A stretch of DNA of 49,522 nt from Longimycelium tulufanense (lineage in GTDB: Bacteria; Actinomycetota; Actinomycetes; Mycobacteriales; Pseudonocardiaceae), in contig NZ_BMMK01000038.1 of assembly GCF_014645795.1 (NCBI RefSeq), positions 1 through 49,522 of the forward strand, read 5' to 3'. This document shows positions 33,029 through 41,445 of the stretch, in pieces. The position numbers and the translations under genes were made by a program. The number at the start of each line of letters is the position of its first letter. The stretch's first letter is position 1. The notes under the pieces are model-generated. The model had not been told where the DNA came from. It saw only the letters and a list, made by a program, of their open reading frames with translations, and made no database searches.

Positions 33029-34285
33029 GTGTTTACCCGGCGTCGCCGCCGCGGGAAAGCCCTTCGTGCGGCGGAAACGATCCAGGCGGAGGCCGTCCGT
33101 CTGCAGGCCCAGCAACAGGTCGACGAGGACGCGAGGCGTGCTGCGCAGGAACGCGAGCGGTTCGAGCTCGAGGTGCTGGTTCCCCTGCGTCGAGAGGCCG
33201 AGGAGGCCGAAGAGCAGCGCACCGAAGCACGCAAGGGCAAGAAGCGCAGCGGTCGCCGTGAACGGGCGCAACGCTGGTTCGACGCGGCAGCCCATTCCTG
33301 GAATGCGTTGCTCGACAACCACTTGGCGCATCTGCTCGTCGGCTTTTCTGTCGCTGTCGCGTGGGTTGGCCAGTACCGGTGGCTGCACGACGGCCTCAAC
33401 CTGTGGCTTGTGGTCGCCGCGATGGGCGCCACCGTGCTGGAGGTCGCGTTCACGGTGGCCCAACGCATCGTGCGTGAGGCCGCGAAGTTCCATGACCCCG
33501 CTTGGATCGCGCGAGGTGTCATGTGGTCGGTGACCGGGCTGGCAGCGCACAACTTGGCCGTGCACGTGAACCCGCTCATGGGTGCGTTCTCCATCCTCGG
33601 TCCGGCGCTGTGGGAGTTGCACCAGTGGTGGCAGCGGCGGAAGGCTCGGTATGCCCGGGGTGAGTTGACTCCGAGGCCGCGGTTCCGGTGGGACGAGCGT
33701 CGCTACTTCAGGGACGAGGTTGCGCTCGCGCAGCGGTTGGCCGTTCGCTATGGCATCGCCGAGCCGCGGGTGGCACTGGCGTGGGCCCGGGCCGAGCTGG
33801 CCGAGTCCGAGACCCGTGACCACGCTGCGGAGCTGCGCGCTGCACTGGAGCGCTTCTCCCGTGTCGTCACGGCTGCCGCTGCAGCGAACCGTGACCTCGT
33901 TTCGGCCCGGCCGGCCGACTCGCTGGTGACCGTGCCGCAGGCCCTTGTCGCGGCCGAGGTCGCGCCTCCCCAGGGGAAGACGACGCCGCCGTCGGTGATC
34001 CGGCCAGAGGATGCGGAATCCCAGCAACCGGCCGACGAGCCGAAGCAGTCGAAGCCGGCTGAGGAGCGCCCGACCAACGTGCGCCCGCTGCGCCGGCCTG
34101 CCGGTGGCGGCAAGCGGGAACAGGGGCGCGTCTGGTTCCTGCAGCAGGTCGCCGAGGGACGTGACCCCGAGGACATCTCCGCCGCCGAGGTCGACCGGGC
34201 CATCGGAGCGAGCGGTTACAGCAAGAAGTTCATCGCCGACTGGCGCTCCGCGGCCCGGCAGGCCGAGCACGTCGTCGGCGAGTGA
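33029..34285 (+). CDS. DUF2637 membrane protein of the transfer module
   Basis: A 418-residue protein from GTG 33029 with an AGGAGG site; longer upstream readings are Arg-rich shadow sequence. Residues 15-80 form a charged coiled coil. Residues 100-200 carry the DUF2637 membrane region (LLVGFSVAVAWVGQYRWLHDG, LWLVVAAMGATVLEVAFTVA, MWSVTGLAAHNLAVH). The C-terminal 200 residues are soluble, with a Pro-rich linker and a closing helical domain (AAEVDRAIGASGYSKKFIADW) like a helix-turn-helix. Similar proteins accompany TraB/FtsK translocases in AICEs and conjugative plasmids and are thought to act in intramycelial spread. Confidence 0.82.
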   Translation: MFTRRRRRGKALRAAETIQAEAVRLQAQQQVDEDARRAAQERERFELEVLVPLRREAEEAEEQRTEARKGKKRSGRRERAQRWFDAAAHSWNALLDNHLAHLLVGFSVAVAWVGQYRWLHDGLNLWLVVAAMGATVLEVAFTVAQRIVREAAKFHDPAWIARGVMWSVTGLAAHNLAVHVNPLMGAFSILGPALWELHQWWQRRKARYARGELTPRPRFRWDERRYFRDEVALAQRLAVRYGIAEPRVALAWARAELAESETRDHAAELRAALERFSRVVTAAAAANRDLVSARPADSLVTVPQALVAAEVAPPQGKTTPPSVIRPEDAESQQPADEPKQSKPAEERPTNVRPLRRPAGGGKREQGRVWFLQQVAEGRDPEDISAAEVDRAIGASGYSKKFIADWRSAARQAEHVVGE

Positions 34286-34296
34286 GGAGCTACACC

Positions 34297-34506
34297 ATGG
34301 TCATCACTGGACTTGTCCTGTTCGTTGTGTTGTGCGCCCTGGCCTACTGGCTGTCCCGCAGGTCTTACTGGGGTGGCGCGGCGGGATGGATGATCGCGGG
34401 CGTCGCGCTGGGCGCTACCACGGTCGGGCCGCCACTGCTCCGCGGCGTCACTACCGCGGTGAACGGCCTCTGGAATGCGGTTCTCGGCTTGGTGAAGGCG
34501 ATCTGA
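34297..34506 (+). CDS. small two-span membrane protein (Spd-like)
   Basis: A 69-residue protein from ATG 34297 with a GAGGAG site. The GTG at 34282, overlapping the upstream stop, is an alternative start. Two hydrophobic segments (TGLVLFVVLCALAYWL and WMIAGVALGATTVGPPLL) suggest two spans. It ends in TGATG, overlapping the next start. Small membrane proteins in this place are typical of spread (spd) genes in actinomycete transfer operons. Confidence 0.7.
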   Translation: MVITGLVLFVVLCALAYWLSRRSYWGGAAGWMIAGVALGATTVGPPLLRGVTTAVNGLWNAVLGLVKAI

Positions 34507-36497
34507 TGGACACGGCCAGCACCAGCGCTCCGCAGGCTCCGCGCGACCACGAGCCGCCTGCTGCTCCCTCAGAGAGCAAGGACTCGGAGCAGCAGAAGGC
34601 AAAGGACGAAAAGTCTGAGAAGGGGCGGGCAGAGAAGGCGCTACTCGCCGCGCAGGAGGCCGAGGTGCACCGCGCTTCCCGTGCCCGGGCGATCGCGGTG
34701 GGCGTGCCGGGCGCGGGTGTGGCGGCCACGATGACCGCCGCGAACTACGGCCCGGGTCCGTTGCTCGCTGCCGCCGGTGTGGGCGTGGTCGGTGCTGGTG
34801 TCGCCTACGTTGCTCGCCGTCGGCGCGCGGCGGTCGACGGAGAGGACAAGGGGCGTAAGGCGAAGGGCTCCGTCGAGGGGGTGAGCCGTCGCGTTGCCGG
34901 CCAGACCACGAGTCGCACCGGCGAGACCTCAACCTCGGGCGCCCCCACCGGCGGGCGTGGTCGTCGGGGAATGTTGGGTCGTCTCCGTAACCGGGGCGCG
35001 GGAGCTTCCGGCGGTGGTGTCGGCGCCGGCCTGGCCGGCTCGACGACGGGTCGTCGTGGCTTCGCCCGCCGGAGCGGCGGCAGGACGCCCAACGGGTCCT
35101 CGCCAGCGTCGTTCGGCACCGGGACCGGCAAGAAGACTGTGCTCGGGCGCAAGGGCAAACAGGGTGCGGGCAGCCACGCCGCTGGTGCGAAGGGCGCCAC
35201 GGGCACGACCTCGCGCATGGGGCAGATCCCGGGAGGCCGGGGTGCGTTGCGGGGGCCCGGCAAGGCCAACTTTCTCGGGGCCGCGTCGAGGCGCGGCAGG
35301 AATGCGGGCGTAACCAGCAAGGCGGGGCACGGAAAGGCAACCGGTGCCGGTCAGATGCGGGGAGGCACCGGGCACGGTGCTTCGCGGGCCGGCCGATCCT
35401 GGGGTGGCGGCCGCGCCGGCAGCACGGGGCGCGCTGCCCGACCCTCTCGTACCCCTGGGTCATCGCGCGGATGGGGCGGGCACCCTGCAGGCCCGGCAAG
35501 TGCCGGTCGACACCGCGCCACCGGGTTCGGTGGAACTCGACGCCGACCGAGTCACCTCGGCAGCGGGGTTCACCGGTCATCCGGAGCCATGCCTGGTCGC
35601 CGACACACCGCTGGCCACGAGCGTTCGTCCGTCGATCACTGTGGCCGAAGTCGGGGCCGCAAGATCGCTCTTGCCGTGGCCGGCACCGCACAACTCGGGT
35701 TGGCCGCCACCTGGCTGGCCCCCGCGGTCGCCAGTGCCGCGAGCACTGCGGCAGCGGGCGTCGGCCCGGTCCTCATGACGGCGGGTGTCGGCCTGGGCAC
35801 CTACGGCGCGGTGCGCGCTGCCCGCACGACCCGCGGGCGAATCTTCCTCCGGCAAGCGCGGATCCGGGGACGCTACGGGGCGCGGTACATCGCGGGTTGG
35901 GCCTACGCCCACGCCCCATTCTGGCGCTGGTGGGAGCAGCGGCGGCAGCAGAATCGTGCCCACGCCGAAACCCCGGCCGAGGCAGTAGGTGTGCTCCAGG
36001 CCGAACCCGTGGTCGAGCCGATCATCGAGGATCCACCCGCGGCGCCACCGTCACCGGAGGACATCGTCGACGCCGAGATCGTCGACGAGGAACACCAGCA
36101 ACCCACTCGGGAGCCTGCGCGGGCCCCGTTGCTCACGCTTGCCGCACCACTCGAACTTCCTGCTCCACTGGCACGTCAACCGGAACTGTCACCACGGGAG
36201 ATCACCATGTCCACTCCGTTGCACGACATCATGCAGTCGATCGCCGCCGCACCCGGGATGGTTCCCGGCTCGGGGCCGGACGCTGAGCTGTACGTCGACG
36301 CGATCCCGCAGGCCATCGAGGCGCTGGCGGCGAAGGTTCGCGCCGATCTGTTGTCCATCGCCGCGCACCTGCCGCAGCATGCCGACAGCATCCAGGCGTT
36401 GCATTCCATCGCCGACGCGATCGGGGGCGTGGGAACGCAGGCTGCGGAGCAGGTGCAGACGTGGAAGGACAGCGCCACCTGGGTGTGGCGCTCCTGA
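34506..36497 (+). CDS. large Gly/Arg/Ser-rich membrane protein of the transfer module
   Basis: A 663-residue protein from ATG 34506. Residues 20-60 are charged. A membrane pair lies at about 65-105 (AGVAATMTAANYGPGPLLAAAG, VGVVGAGVAYVARRRR). Residues 110-420 are a long, highly basic Gly/Arg/Ser/Thr region of low complexity, likely disordered and able to bind nucleic acid. A second membrane pair lies near 400-445 (IALAVAGTAQLGLAATWLA). The last 90 residues are helical (HDIMQSIAAAPGMVPGSG, DLLSIAAHLPQHADSIQALH). It lies between the small membrane protein and the translocase. Role unknown; a membrane-bound DNA-tethering partner of the translocase is a guess. Confidence 0.75.
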   Translation: MDTASTSAPQAPRDHEPPAAPSESKDSEQQKAKDEKSEKGRAEKALLAAQEAEVHRASRARAIAVGVPGAGVAATMTAANYGPGPLLAAAGVGVVGAGVAYVARRRRAAVDGEDKGRKAKGSVEGVSRRVAGQTTSRTGETSTSGAPTGGRGRRGMLGRLRNRGAGASGGGVGAGLAGSTTGRRGFARRSGGRTPNGSSPASFGTGTGKKTVLGRKGKQGAGSHAAGAKGATGTTSRMGQIPGGRGALRGPGKANFLGAASRRGRNAGVTSKAGHGKATGAGQMRGGTGHGASRAGRSWGGGRAGSTGRAARPSRTPGSSRGWGGHPAGPASAGRHRATGFGGTRRRPSHLGSGVHRSSGAMPGRRHTAGHERSSVDHCGRSRGRKIALAVAGTAQLGLAATWLAPAVASAASTAAAGVGPVLMTAGVGLGTYGAVRAARTTRGRIFLRQARIRGRYGARYIAGWAYAHAPFWRWWEQRRQQNRAHAETPAEAVGVLQAEPVVEPIIEDPPAAPPSPEDIVDAEIVDEEHQQPTREPARAPLLTLAAPLELPAPLARQPELSPREITMSTPLHDIMQSIAAAPGMVPGSGPDAELYVDAIPQAIEALAAKVRADLLSIAAHLPQHADSIQALHSIADAIGGVGTQAAEQVQTWKDSATWVWRS

Positions 36498-36525
36498 CCA
36501 ACGGGGTGATCGGAGGGTGCGCGCA

Positions 36526-38898
36526 ATGACGACAAACGAGGTCGGCACGTGGAGTCGGCTCGCCTCCCAGCCCGGGCCGAACCCACTGTGGTTCCACCCC
36601 CTCCTCGGACTGCTGTGGGCGGGGTTCGCGGGCTGCCTGGTCGACCTGCTCGGCTACGACTGGTGGTGGGTGCCGCTGGTGGGTGTGGGGACCGTACCCG
36701 CCGCGGTGGTTGTTGCGCGCTCCCTCATCACCCCGGGCACCCCGCGGCAGCGCCGTGCCCGAGGGTCGGCGGGCCGGTTGGCCGGCTGGTACTGGCTCGT
36801 GGTCACCGGGTGGACCACCTACGCCGCAGCGTTCGGTGTGCTGCGCCCCCCGGACTGGCCAGCCTTCGGTGCGCTGACGTTCCTGATGCTGCTGCACGCG
36901 CTCGGCTACGCGGACATCCGGCATCTGCTCCTGCCGCGACCCGCCACGCCCGACACGACAGTGCAAGCCGAGGAAACCGCACAGAGGAGCAGCACGACGG
37001 AGGAACCGGATGTCGAGTCCGGCGAGGCAGACACGACCGCAACGGCACCAGTGACTGCTGAACCTCGCGGCGTTGCCCCCGAGCACACCGCCGATGCCGC
37101 AGAGTGGGTAGCCATCCTGCGCGACGTCGGACTTGGCGACACCCGCGTGCTCGAGTGGAAGGAGACGAACGTCGGCCCGTGCATCGAGGTCGAGTTGGAC
37201 CCCGACCGAGCCGACACCTCCGGCACCGTGAAGTCGAAGCTACGGGAGATCACCGGGCTGGTCACGCGTCGCTGGAAGACCAGGGGCGTCCAGGTGACTG
37301 ACGGTGCGATCGAGGTCAGGGAAGCCGGCTCGGCGGACACCGTGACCTTCATGGTGCGGCTGCGGAACCCGCTCGCTGGCGTCGTCGAGGTTCCACCCGA
37401 CGAGGGCATCACCACCTGCAACGAGCCGCTGTGGCTGGGCTTGTACGAGACCGGCGCCTCGCTTGAGATGGACCTCCGGTACCGGCACGGGATCGCCGTC
37501 GGCACCACCGGCTCGGGCAAGTCCACCTACGAAAACATGATTATCTACCAGTTGACGCGGTGCATGGATGCCCTGGCGTGGATGTGCGGCACCGCCAAGC
37601 TTCTCGAGTTGGCCGGGCCCTGGCTCACCGCTCTCGCCGACGGGCGCGCCAGCCGCCCCGTCATCGACTACGTCGAAGGGCAATCGTGGGAGTCGGTGGC
37701 ACGGATGTTGCGGGTCGCCTACGTGCTGTGCAAGATCCGCGAGACCGCACCGCGCCGACTCTACGAGCGGGAGAACAACCGGCTGCTGCCCGGCCGGGAC
37801 CAACCCCTGGTGCACATCGTGATCGAGGAGGCCGACACCGTCCTGAAGTCACCCACGCTTATCCCCGTTCCCGGCGAGACGCCACTCACTGCGGGGCAGA
37901 TCATCATGTACCTCACGTCCAAGGGCCGCCAGTACGGCATCCAGGTCGAGCTACTCAACCAGGGCGTCACGATCAACAAAATGGGCGCCTTGGCAACCGA
38001 GATCAAGGGCACCTGTACGCGCCGCGCCGCATTTTCGACAATGACGAGGGCGGAAGGCACGTGGGCCCTGCCTGACGGGGCGAACCTCGACACCTCGAAG
38101 CTTCCCGAACACTGCTTCTACCTTTCCATCGGCAAGGACTCGAAGCCTGAGATCGCGAAGGCCGCCTACATCGACGAGGAAGTCGGAATTCCCCAGGCGG
38201 CAATTCGACACCAGACCTGGGTGACCTGCCTGGAGCCGTACGCGCAGCAGAAGCTGCGGGAGCGGGTCGGGGACGACTACGCCAGCCGCTGGTCCCATAA
38301 GCGGACCCAGGTGTGGCGGGACTACTTCGGGAAGTTCCCGTGCCTGCCGGACGGGGACACGGGGACTGTCCCCGTGGGGACTGCCGCGGTGTCCCCAGCG
38401 GGGACTGTGTGGAATCCCCACGGTGGTGTCCCCGGGGAACGGGACGGGAAGCGGGGATGGTTCTACGGGGACATCTTTGTCCCCGACCTCTCCCAACAGT
38501 CCCCCCAGTCCCCGACCGTGGGGACTCCCCGTAGTCCCCACGGAAGGGACAACCGCGGGGACAGCGCCGGGGACTCCGAAGGGGGCTGGGACAGGAGGCT
38601 CCTGGAGCAGATCCGGGGACTCGACGAGGTTCCCGAGCCTGCCCGTCACCCTGTCCCCGAGCCGCTCGCCACGATCGTGGCGCGGCTGGCCGGTGACACC
38701 CGCGAGCACGTCACGACCGCCGAACTCGCCCGGCTCGTCGACATGGACGCGACCACGCTCGGAGCGAAGCTGACCGAGCTGGGGGTGCCGTCGCGGAAGC
38801 GTGGCGGCGAACGTGGCCGTCTGGTGGCCGATCTGCGGTCGGCGGCCGAGGCGTGGCGCCGCGGTGAGCCGCCGACCGCTATCTCGGACGAGGAGTAG
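36526..38898 (+). CDS. FtsK/TraB-type DNA translocase for conjugal transfer
   Basis: A 790-residue protein from ATG 36526 with a GGAGGG site. Residues 20-130 hold four hydrophobic spans (PLLGLLWAGFAGCLVDLLGY, WYWLVVTGWTTYAAAFGVL). The ATPase has Walker A GTTGSGKST at about 326-334 and Walker B HIVIEEAD near 430-437. Residues 605-690 are a Gly/Pro/Ser-rich linker that coincides with the GGGGAC cluster. The C-terminus (HVTTAELARLVDMDATTLGAKL) is a winged-helix-like DNA-reading domain. In actinomycetes a single such hexameric pump moves double-stranded DNA between cells after binding short repeats. It follows the membrane-protein genes as the operon's motor. Confidence 0.92.
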   Translation: MTTNEVGTWSRLASQPGPNPLWFHPLLGLLWAGFAGCLVDLLGYDWWWVPLVGVGTVPAAVVVARSLITPGTPRQRRARGSAGRLAGWYWLVVTGWTTYAAAFGVLRPPDWPAFGALTFLMLLHALGYADIRHLLLPRPATPDTTVQAEETAQRSSTTEEPDVESGEADTTATAPVTAEPRGVAPEHTADAAEWVAILRDVGLGDTRVLEWKETNVGPCIEVELDPDRADTSGTVKSKLREITGLVTRRWKTRGVQVTDGAIEVREAGSADTVTFMVRLRNPLAGVVEVPPDEGITTCNEPLWLGLYETGASLEMDLRYRHGIAVGTTGSGKSTYENMIIYQLTRCMDALAWMCGTAKLLELAGPWLTALADGRASRPVIDYVEGQSWESVARMLRVAYVLCKIRETAPRRLYERENNRLLPGRDQPLVHIVIEEADTVLKSPTLIPVPGETPLTAGQIIMYLTSKGRQYGIQVELLNQGVTINKMGALATEIKGTCTRRAAFSTMTRAEGTWALPDGANLDTSKLPEHCFYLSIGKDSKPEIAKAAYIDEEVGIPQAAIRHQTWVTCLEPYAQQKLRERVGDDYASRWSHKRTQVWRDYFGKFPCLPDGDTGTVPVGTAAVSPAGTVWNPHGGVPGERDGKRGWFYGDIFVPDLSQQSPQSPTVGTPRSPHGRDNRGDSAGDSEGGWDRRLLEQIRGLDEVPEPARHPVPEPLATIVARLAGDTREHVTTAELARLVDMDATTLGAKLTELGVPSRKRGGERGRLVADLRSAAEAWRRGEPPTAISDEE
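38353..38658. repeat. cluster of GGGGAC repeats inside the translocase gene
   Basis: GGGGAC occurs nine times on the plus strand (38353, 38361, 38376, 38400, 38467, 38520, 38557, 38569, 38615) and eight times as GTCCCC (38368, 38391, 38428, 38479, 38499, 38508, 38534, 38653). That is 17 copies in 306 bp, where about one is expected by chance even at this G+C. The cluster lies in the codons of the flexible linker, so the DNA sequence itself is likely under selection. Confidence 0.9.
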
Positions 38899-38959
38899 CC
38901 GAACCGTGGGCGGCCCGGACGGGGCGGACGGTCCAGACCGCCCCGCCCCTCGTCGCAGC

Positions 38960-39053
38960 GTTTCCGCAGGTCACAGGGTAGCGGGCGGGTGGGACGGGTG
39001 GTGCCCGTCCAGGCCGTCCATTCCCGTCCATTCGAGTTGTTTCCGCAGGTCAC
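38960..39053 (+). repeat. 15-bp direct repeat pair in the translocase-hydrolase gap
   Basis: GTTTCCGCAGGTCAC occurs at 38960-38974 and 39039-39053, 79 bp apart and in the same orientation, without mismatch. It lies in the gene-free stretch that also holds the CCGTCCA array, so it may be part of the same transfer or replication site. Confidence 0.8.
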
Positions 39054-39139
39054 CTGCCGTCCACGGGACTGGACGGCACCCGTCCACTGCCCGTCCACCC
39101 GCCCCCGTGCCTGGACGGGTCGTGGACGGGCCCCGTCCA
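39004..39139. repeat. intergenic array of CCGTCCA repeats
   Basis: The gap 38899-39182 contains no gene. Ten copies of CCGTCCA or its complement lie in 136 bp. Direct copies: 39005, 39014, 39024, 39057, 39080, 39091, 39133. Inverted copies (TGGACGG): 39070, 39112, 39123. Several are extended to CCCGTCCA. Such a dense, gene-free array next to a TraB-type gene is what a cis-acting transfer locus, or an iteron-type origin or operator, looks like. Confidence 0.9.
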
Positions 39140-39182
39140 GCTGCTCCAGCCCTTCCACAGCCACCTCGAGGAGGTTCTTCCG

Positions 39183-40058
39183 ATGCTGGGTCGCACGCAC
39201 GCGCTGACCGGATGGTGCGCCGGGCTGGCGGTGGCTCCACTGGTCGGCCTGCACGGCCTGGTGGAGGCGGTGCCGTTTGCCGCGATCACCGCCGGCTACG
39301 CCCTGCTGCCCGACCTCGACCACCCGCACGCCCGGGCCTCCCGGCTGCTCGGGTCGGTGACCGCAGTGCTGTCGAACGGGCTGCGGGCCTTGTCGGCTGC
39401 GGTGTACCGCAGGACCCGGGGACCGGGGGACAGCGGGGACTCCGACGGGGAACACCGACACCTGTCCCACACCCTCGCCTTCGCGGGCACCGTGGGGACC
39501 GGGACTGCCGTGGGGACACAGTTGGCGGGGACGTGGGGACTGCTCGTGGTCCTCGCCGTGGGGACTCTCCTCGCCGTGGATTCCCTCGGGGACTGGGTGG
39601 GGTGGGGACTGGCGGGGACACTCCTGCTGGGAGTCCCCACGGCGGCGTGGGGACAGCACGGGGACTGGGGGACAGTCCTGCTGCAGGGACTGGAGGGGAC
39701 CACCGCGTGGGCGGGACTCGCGGTGGGACTGGGCTGCGCGGTGCACTCCCTGGGGGACGCCTGCACCAGGTCGGGGTGTCCCCTGCTGTGGCCGGCCCCC
39801 ATCCGGGGAGCGCGGTGGTATCGGGTGGGACTCCCTCGCGCATGGCGTTTCCGTACAGGCGGGGATATGGAGATGGTGGTGCTGTTCCCTGTTTTCGTGG
39901 TGGCCGGTGTGTTGCTGGTACCGGGGGTGTGGCCGGTCGCGACATCAACAGTGGCGGCAATGTTTAATTCGGGAACCGATAGAACTTCCATCATGACAAT
40001 TTTCTCGCCAGTCAGTGCATTTGATGACACCGATTGGACGATCACGAGAGACTCCTAA
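39183..40058 (+). CDS. YdjM-like membrane-bound metal-dependent hydrolase
   Basis: A 291-residue protein from ATG 39183 with a GAGGAGG site. Motifs of the YdjM group are present: GRTHALTGW near the start, LLPDLDHPHAR at about 42-52, HRHLSHTLAF around 92-101 and HSLGDACTRSGCPLLWP in the second half; the His and Asp residues likely bind metal. Several hydrophobic spans make it an inner membrane protein. The central codons carry the second GGGGAC cluster. The last 45 residues are coded by less G/C-rich DNA and may be a later addition. It follows the translocase and could act on membrane lipids, but the substrate is unknown. Confidence 0.82.
   Translation: MLGRTHALTGWCAGLAVAPLVGLHGLVEAVPFAAITAGYALLPDLDHPHARASRLLGSVTAVLSNGLRALSAAVYRRTRGPGDSGDSDGEHRHLSHTLAFAGTVGTGTAVGTQLAGTWGLLVVLAVGTLLAVDSLGDWVGWGLAGTLLLGVPTAAWGQHGDWGTVLLQGLEGTTAWAGLAVGLGCAVHSLGDACTRSGCPLLWPAPIRGARWYRVGLPRAWRFRTGGDMEMVVLFPVFVVAGVLLVPGVWPVATSTVAAMFNSGTDRTSIMTIFSPVSAFDDTDWTITRDS
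39418..39783 (+). repeat. second GGGGAC cluster, strongly oriented
   Basis: Sixteen plus-strand copies (39418, 39426, 39435, 39494, 39512, 39527, 39535, 39560, 39588, 39604, 39614, 39649, 39660, 39668, 39695, 39753) and two inverted copies (39633, 39778) lie within 366 bp of the hydrolase gene. Most read GTGGGGAC or CGGGGAC. The one-way polarity recalls the oriented sites that guide FtsK-family motors. Confidence 0.9.
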
Positions 40059-40140
40059 CGCCTGTCAGCTGTCGAAATAGCGGCTCGTCACTCATTCGGC
40101 GGGCGAATCTTTCATGCCGCCCTGTCTACGTTCCGTGATC

Positions 40141-41373
40141 ATGAGAGGGATATTTCTGACATTCGGGGCAGCACTTGTGGTGCTATTCCCATCGGGGGCG
40201 ATGGCGGTGGCGCAACCGCAGCAGCACGATCAGCCCGGGCGTATCACCGCGTCCGTGCCCGACCGTTCTGGTCTGCCTGTGGAGTCTGTACCGGTCGTGC
40301 AGCCACCGTCCGGTGGTCAACGATGCTCGGTTCCCACCGCCCAGGGGCGGCAACTGTGTTTCCGGCTGATGCCCAGCGCGGAGGGACACAGCATCGAGAC
40401 GGCGAGACCGGTGTCGCGCCGGCCAGGGATCGAGACGCCGCCGGACTGGTGCTACACCAAGCCCTACGACACCTACTACCTGGTGCGTGACGCGGTCTGC
40501 GGCGTCCTGAGTGGGTCGGTCGTGACGAGGATCGAGAAGAGCGACGGCACCGTTGTCGTGACCGGTGAGGCGAAGGTCAACGTGGTGCCCTTCACCTACA
40601 CCTCCACCAGTGGCTCCACCTGGGCTCACCAGGTCCAGGTCTCGGCCTACCAAGCGTGGGGCGATGCCCGGCTGGCCGAAGCACACGGCCAGGCCACCGT
40701 CAGCGGGGAGTGCGAATGGCTCAACTCCTCGTTCCCCCGCCAGAAGATCTACCCTGACGTCACCGCGGCAGGAGAGGCGTATTTCGATACCTTGGCCACC
40801 GCGCCAGGCGAGGTCGGAACGTGCCGCAGTACGTGGGCGTTGACGTTCTCCGTCCCCGGCTATCCCGACACCGGGCCGCATCGGTTCCGGATGCTCGACG
40901 TCCGCTGCGACAACGCCGTCGGTGGCTCCTCCGGCGTGGGCTGCGTGATCCCCGCGGCCGCCGCACCGGTGATCTACAACCGGGCTGAAGCCCCGGAACT
41001 GGCCGCGCACGTCGAGCTGGCGCAGCAGTCGGGGTTGCCCGGTGCGTCTCCCCAACACGCGCTGAACCGCACCCGAGACCAGGGCACGATCGACCGGAAC
41101 CGGTCGCTGGCCTGCGGCGACGCCCCGAGCATCCCCGGGAAGAGCTGTGACGAGTATCCGCCGGCCTCCTCACGCCAGGGATTGACCGCCGGGGGTGAGC
41201 GCCGCACCTTCGACAACTGCGGGTTCAGCCTCCCCCGCCAGACGGGACCCACCGGAGTCAGCGTCTGCATGATCAACGAGAAGGACAACAGCAAACAGGG
41301 ACGCTGGCACCAGCGCGACTACTCCCACTGGCGCGTGTTGGACGGTGATCGGTTCTTCATCTGGATCCGCTAG
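40141..41373 (+). CDS. secreted NucA/NucB-type nuclease
   Basis: A 410-residue protein from ATG 40141 (an ATG 27 bp upstream is in frame). A signal peptide (MRGIFLTFGAALVVLFPSG) ends near AMA. Residues 35-300 form an exported beta-rich domain with Cys residues suited to disulfides (WCYTKPYDTYYLVRDAVCG). The C-terminus carries the NucA/NucB signature CDEYPPASSRQG (Cys336, Asp337, Glu338) and the closing DYSHWRVLDGDRFFIWI. Members of this family cut DNA outside the cell in Bacillus and in streptomycetes. It might clear competing DNA, attack recipients or act on the mycelial matrix. A strong terminator follows. Confidence 0.85.
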   Translation: MRGIFLTFGAALVVLFPSGAMAVAQPQQHDQPGRITASVPDRSGLPVESVPVVQPPSGGQRCSVPTAQGRQLCFRLMPSAEGHSIETARPVSRRPGIETPPDWCYTKPYDTYYLVRDAVCGVLSGSVVTRIEKSDGTVVVTGEAKVNVVPFTYTSTSGSTWAHQVQVSAYQAWGDARLAEAHGQATVSGECEWLNSSFPRQKIYPDVTAAGEAYFDTLATAPGEVGTCRSTWALTFSVPGYPDTGPHRFRMLDVRCDNAVGGSSGVGCVIPAAAAPVIYNRAEAPELAAHVELAQQSGLPGASPQHALNRTRDQGTIDRNRSLACGDAPSIPGKSCDEYPPASSRQGLTAGGERRTFDNCGFSLPRQTGPTGVSVCMINEKDNSKQGRWHQRDYSHWRVLDGDRFFIWIR

Positions 41374-41386
41374 TTCACGCAGCGCG

Positions 41387-41420
41387 GTGTCCCGGCACCC
41401 TGTCGTCGGTGTCGGGACAC
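41387..41420 (+). terminator. strong terminator after the nuclease gene
   Basis: GTGTCCCGGCACC, loop CTGTCGTC, GGTGTCGGGACAC: a 13-bp stem with one G-T pair, 13 bp after the nuclease stop. It closes the transfer operon. Confidence 0.85.
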
Positions 41421-41445
41421 CCCGATCGGCGGGCAGGATCACGGC

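Noticed and set aside
32810-34270. Minus-strand reading of 486 codons
   Set aside because: Antisense to the DUF2637 protein, which has recognisable membrane segments; the minus reading is Arg/Pro/Gly-rich noise.
38353-39783. CRISPR array
   Set aside because: The repeats are 6-7 bp, irregularly spaced and mostly within coding sequence, with no constant repeat-spacer unit and no cas gene.
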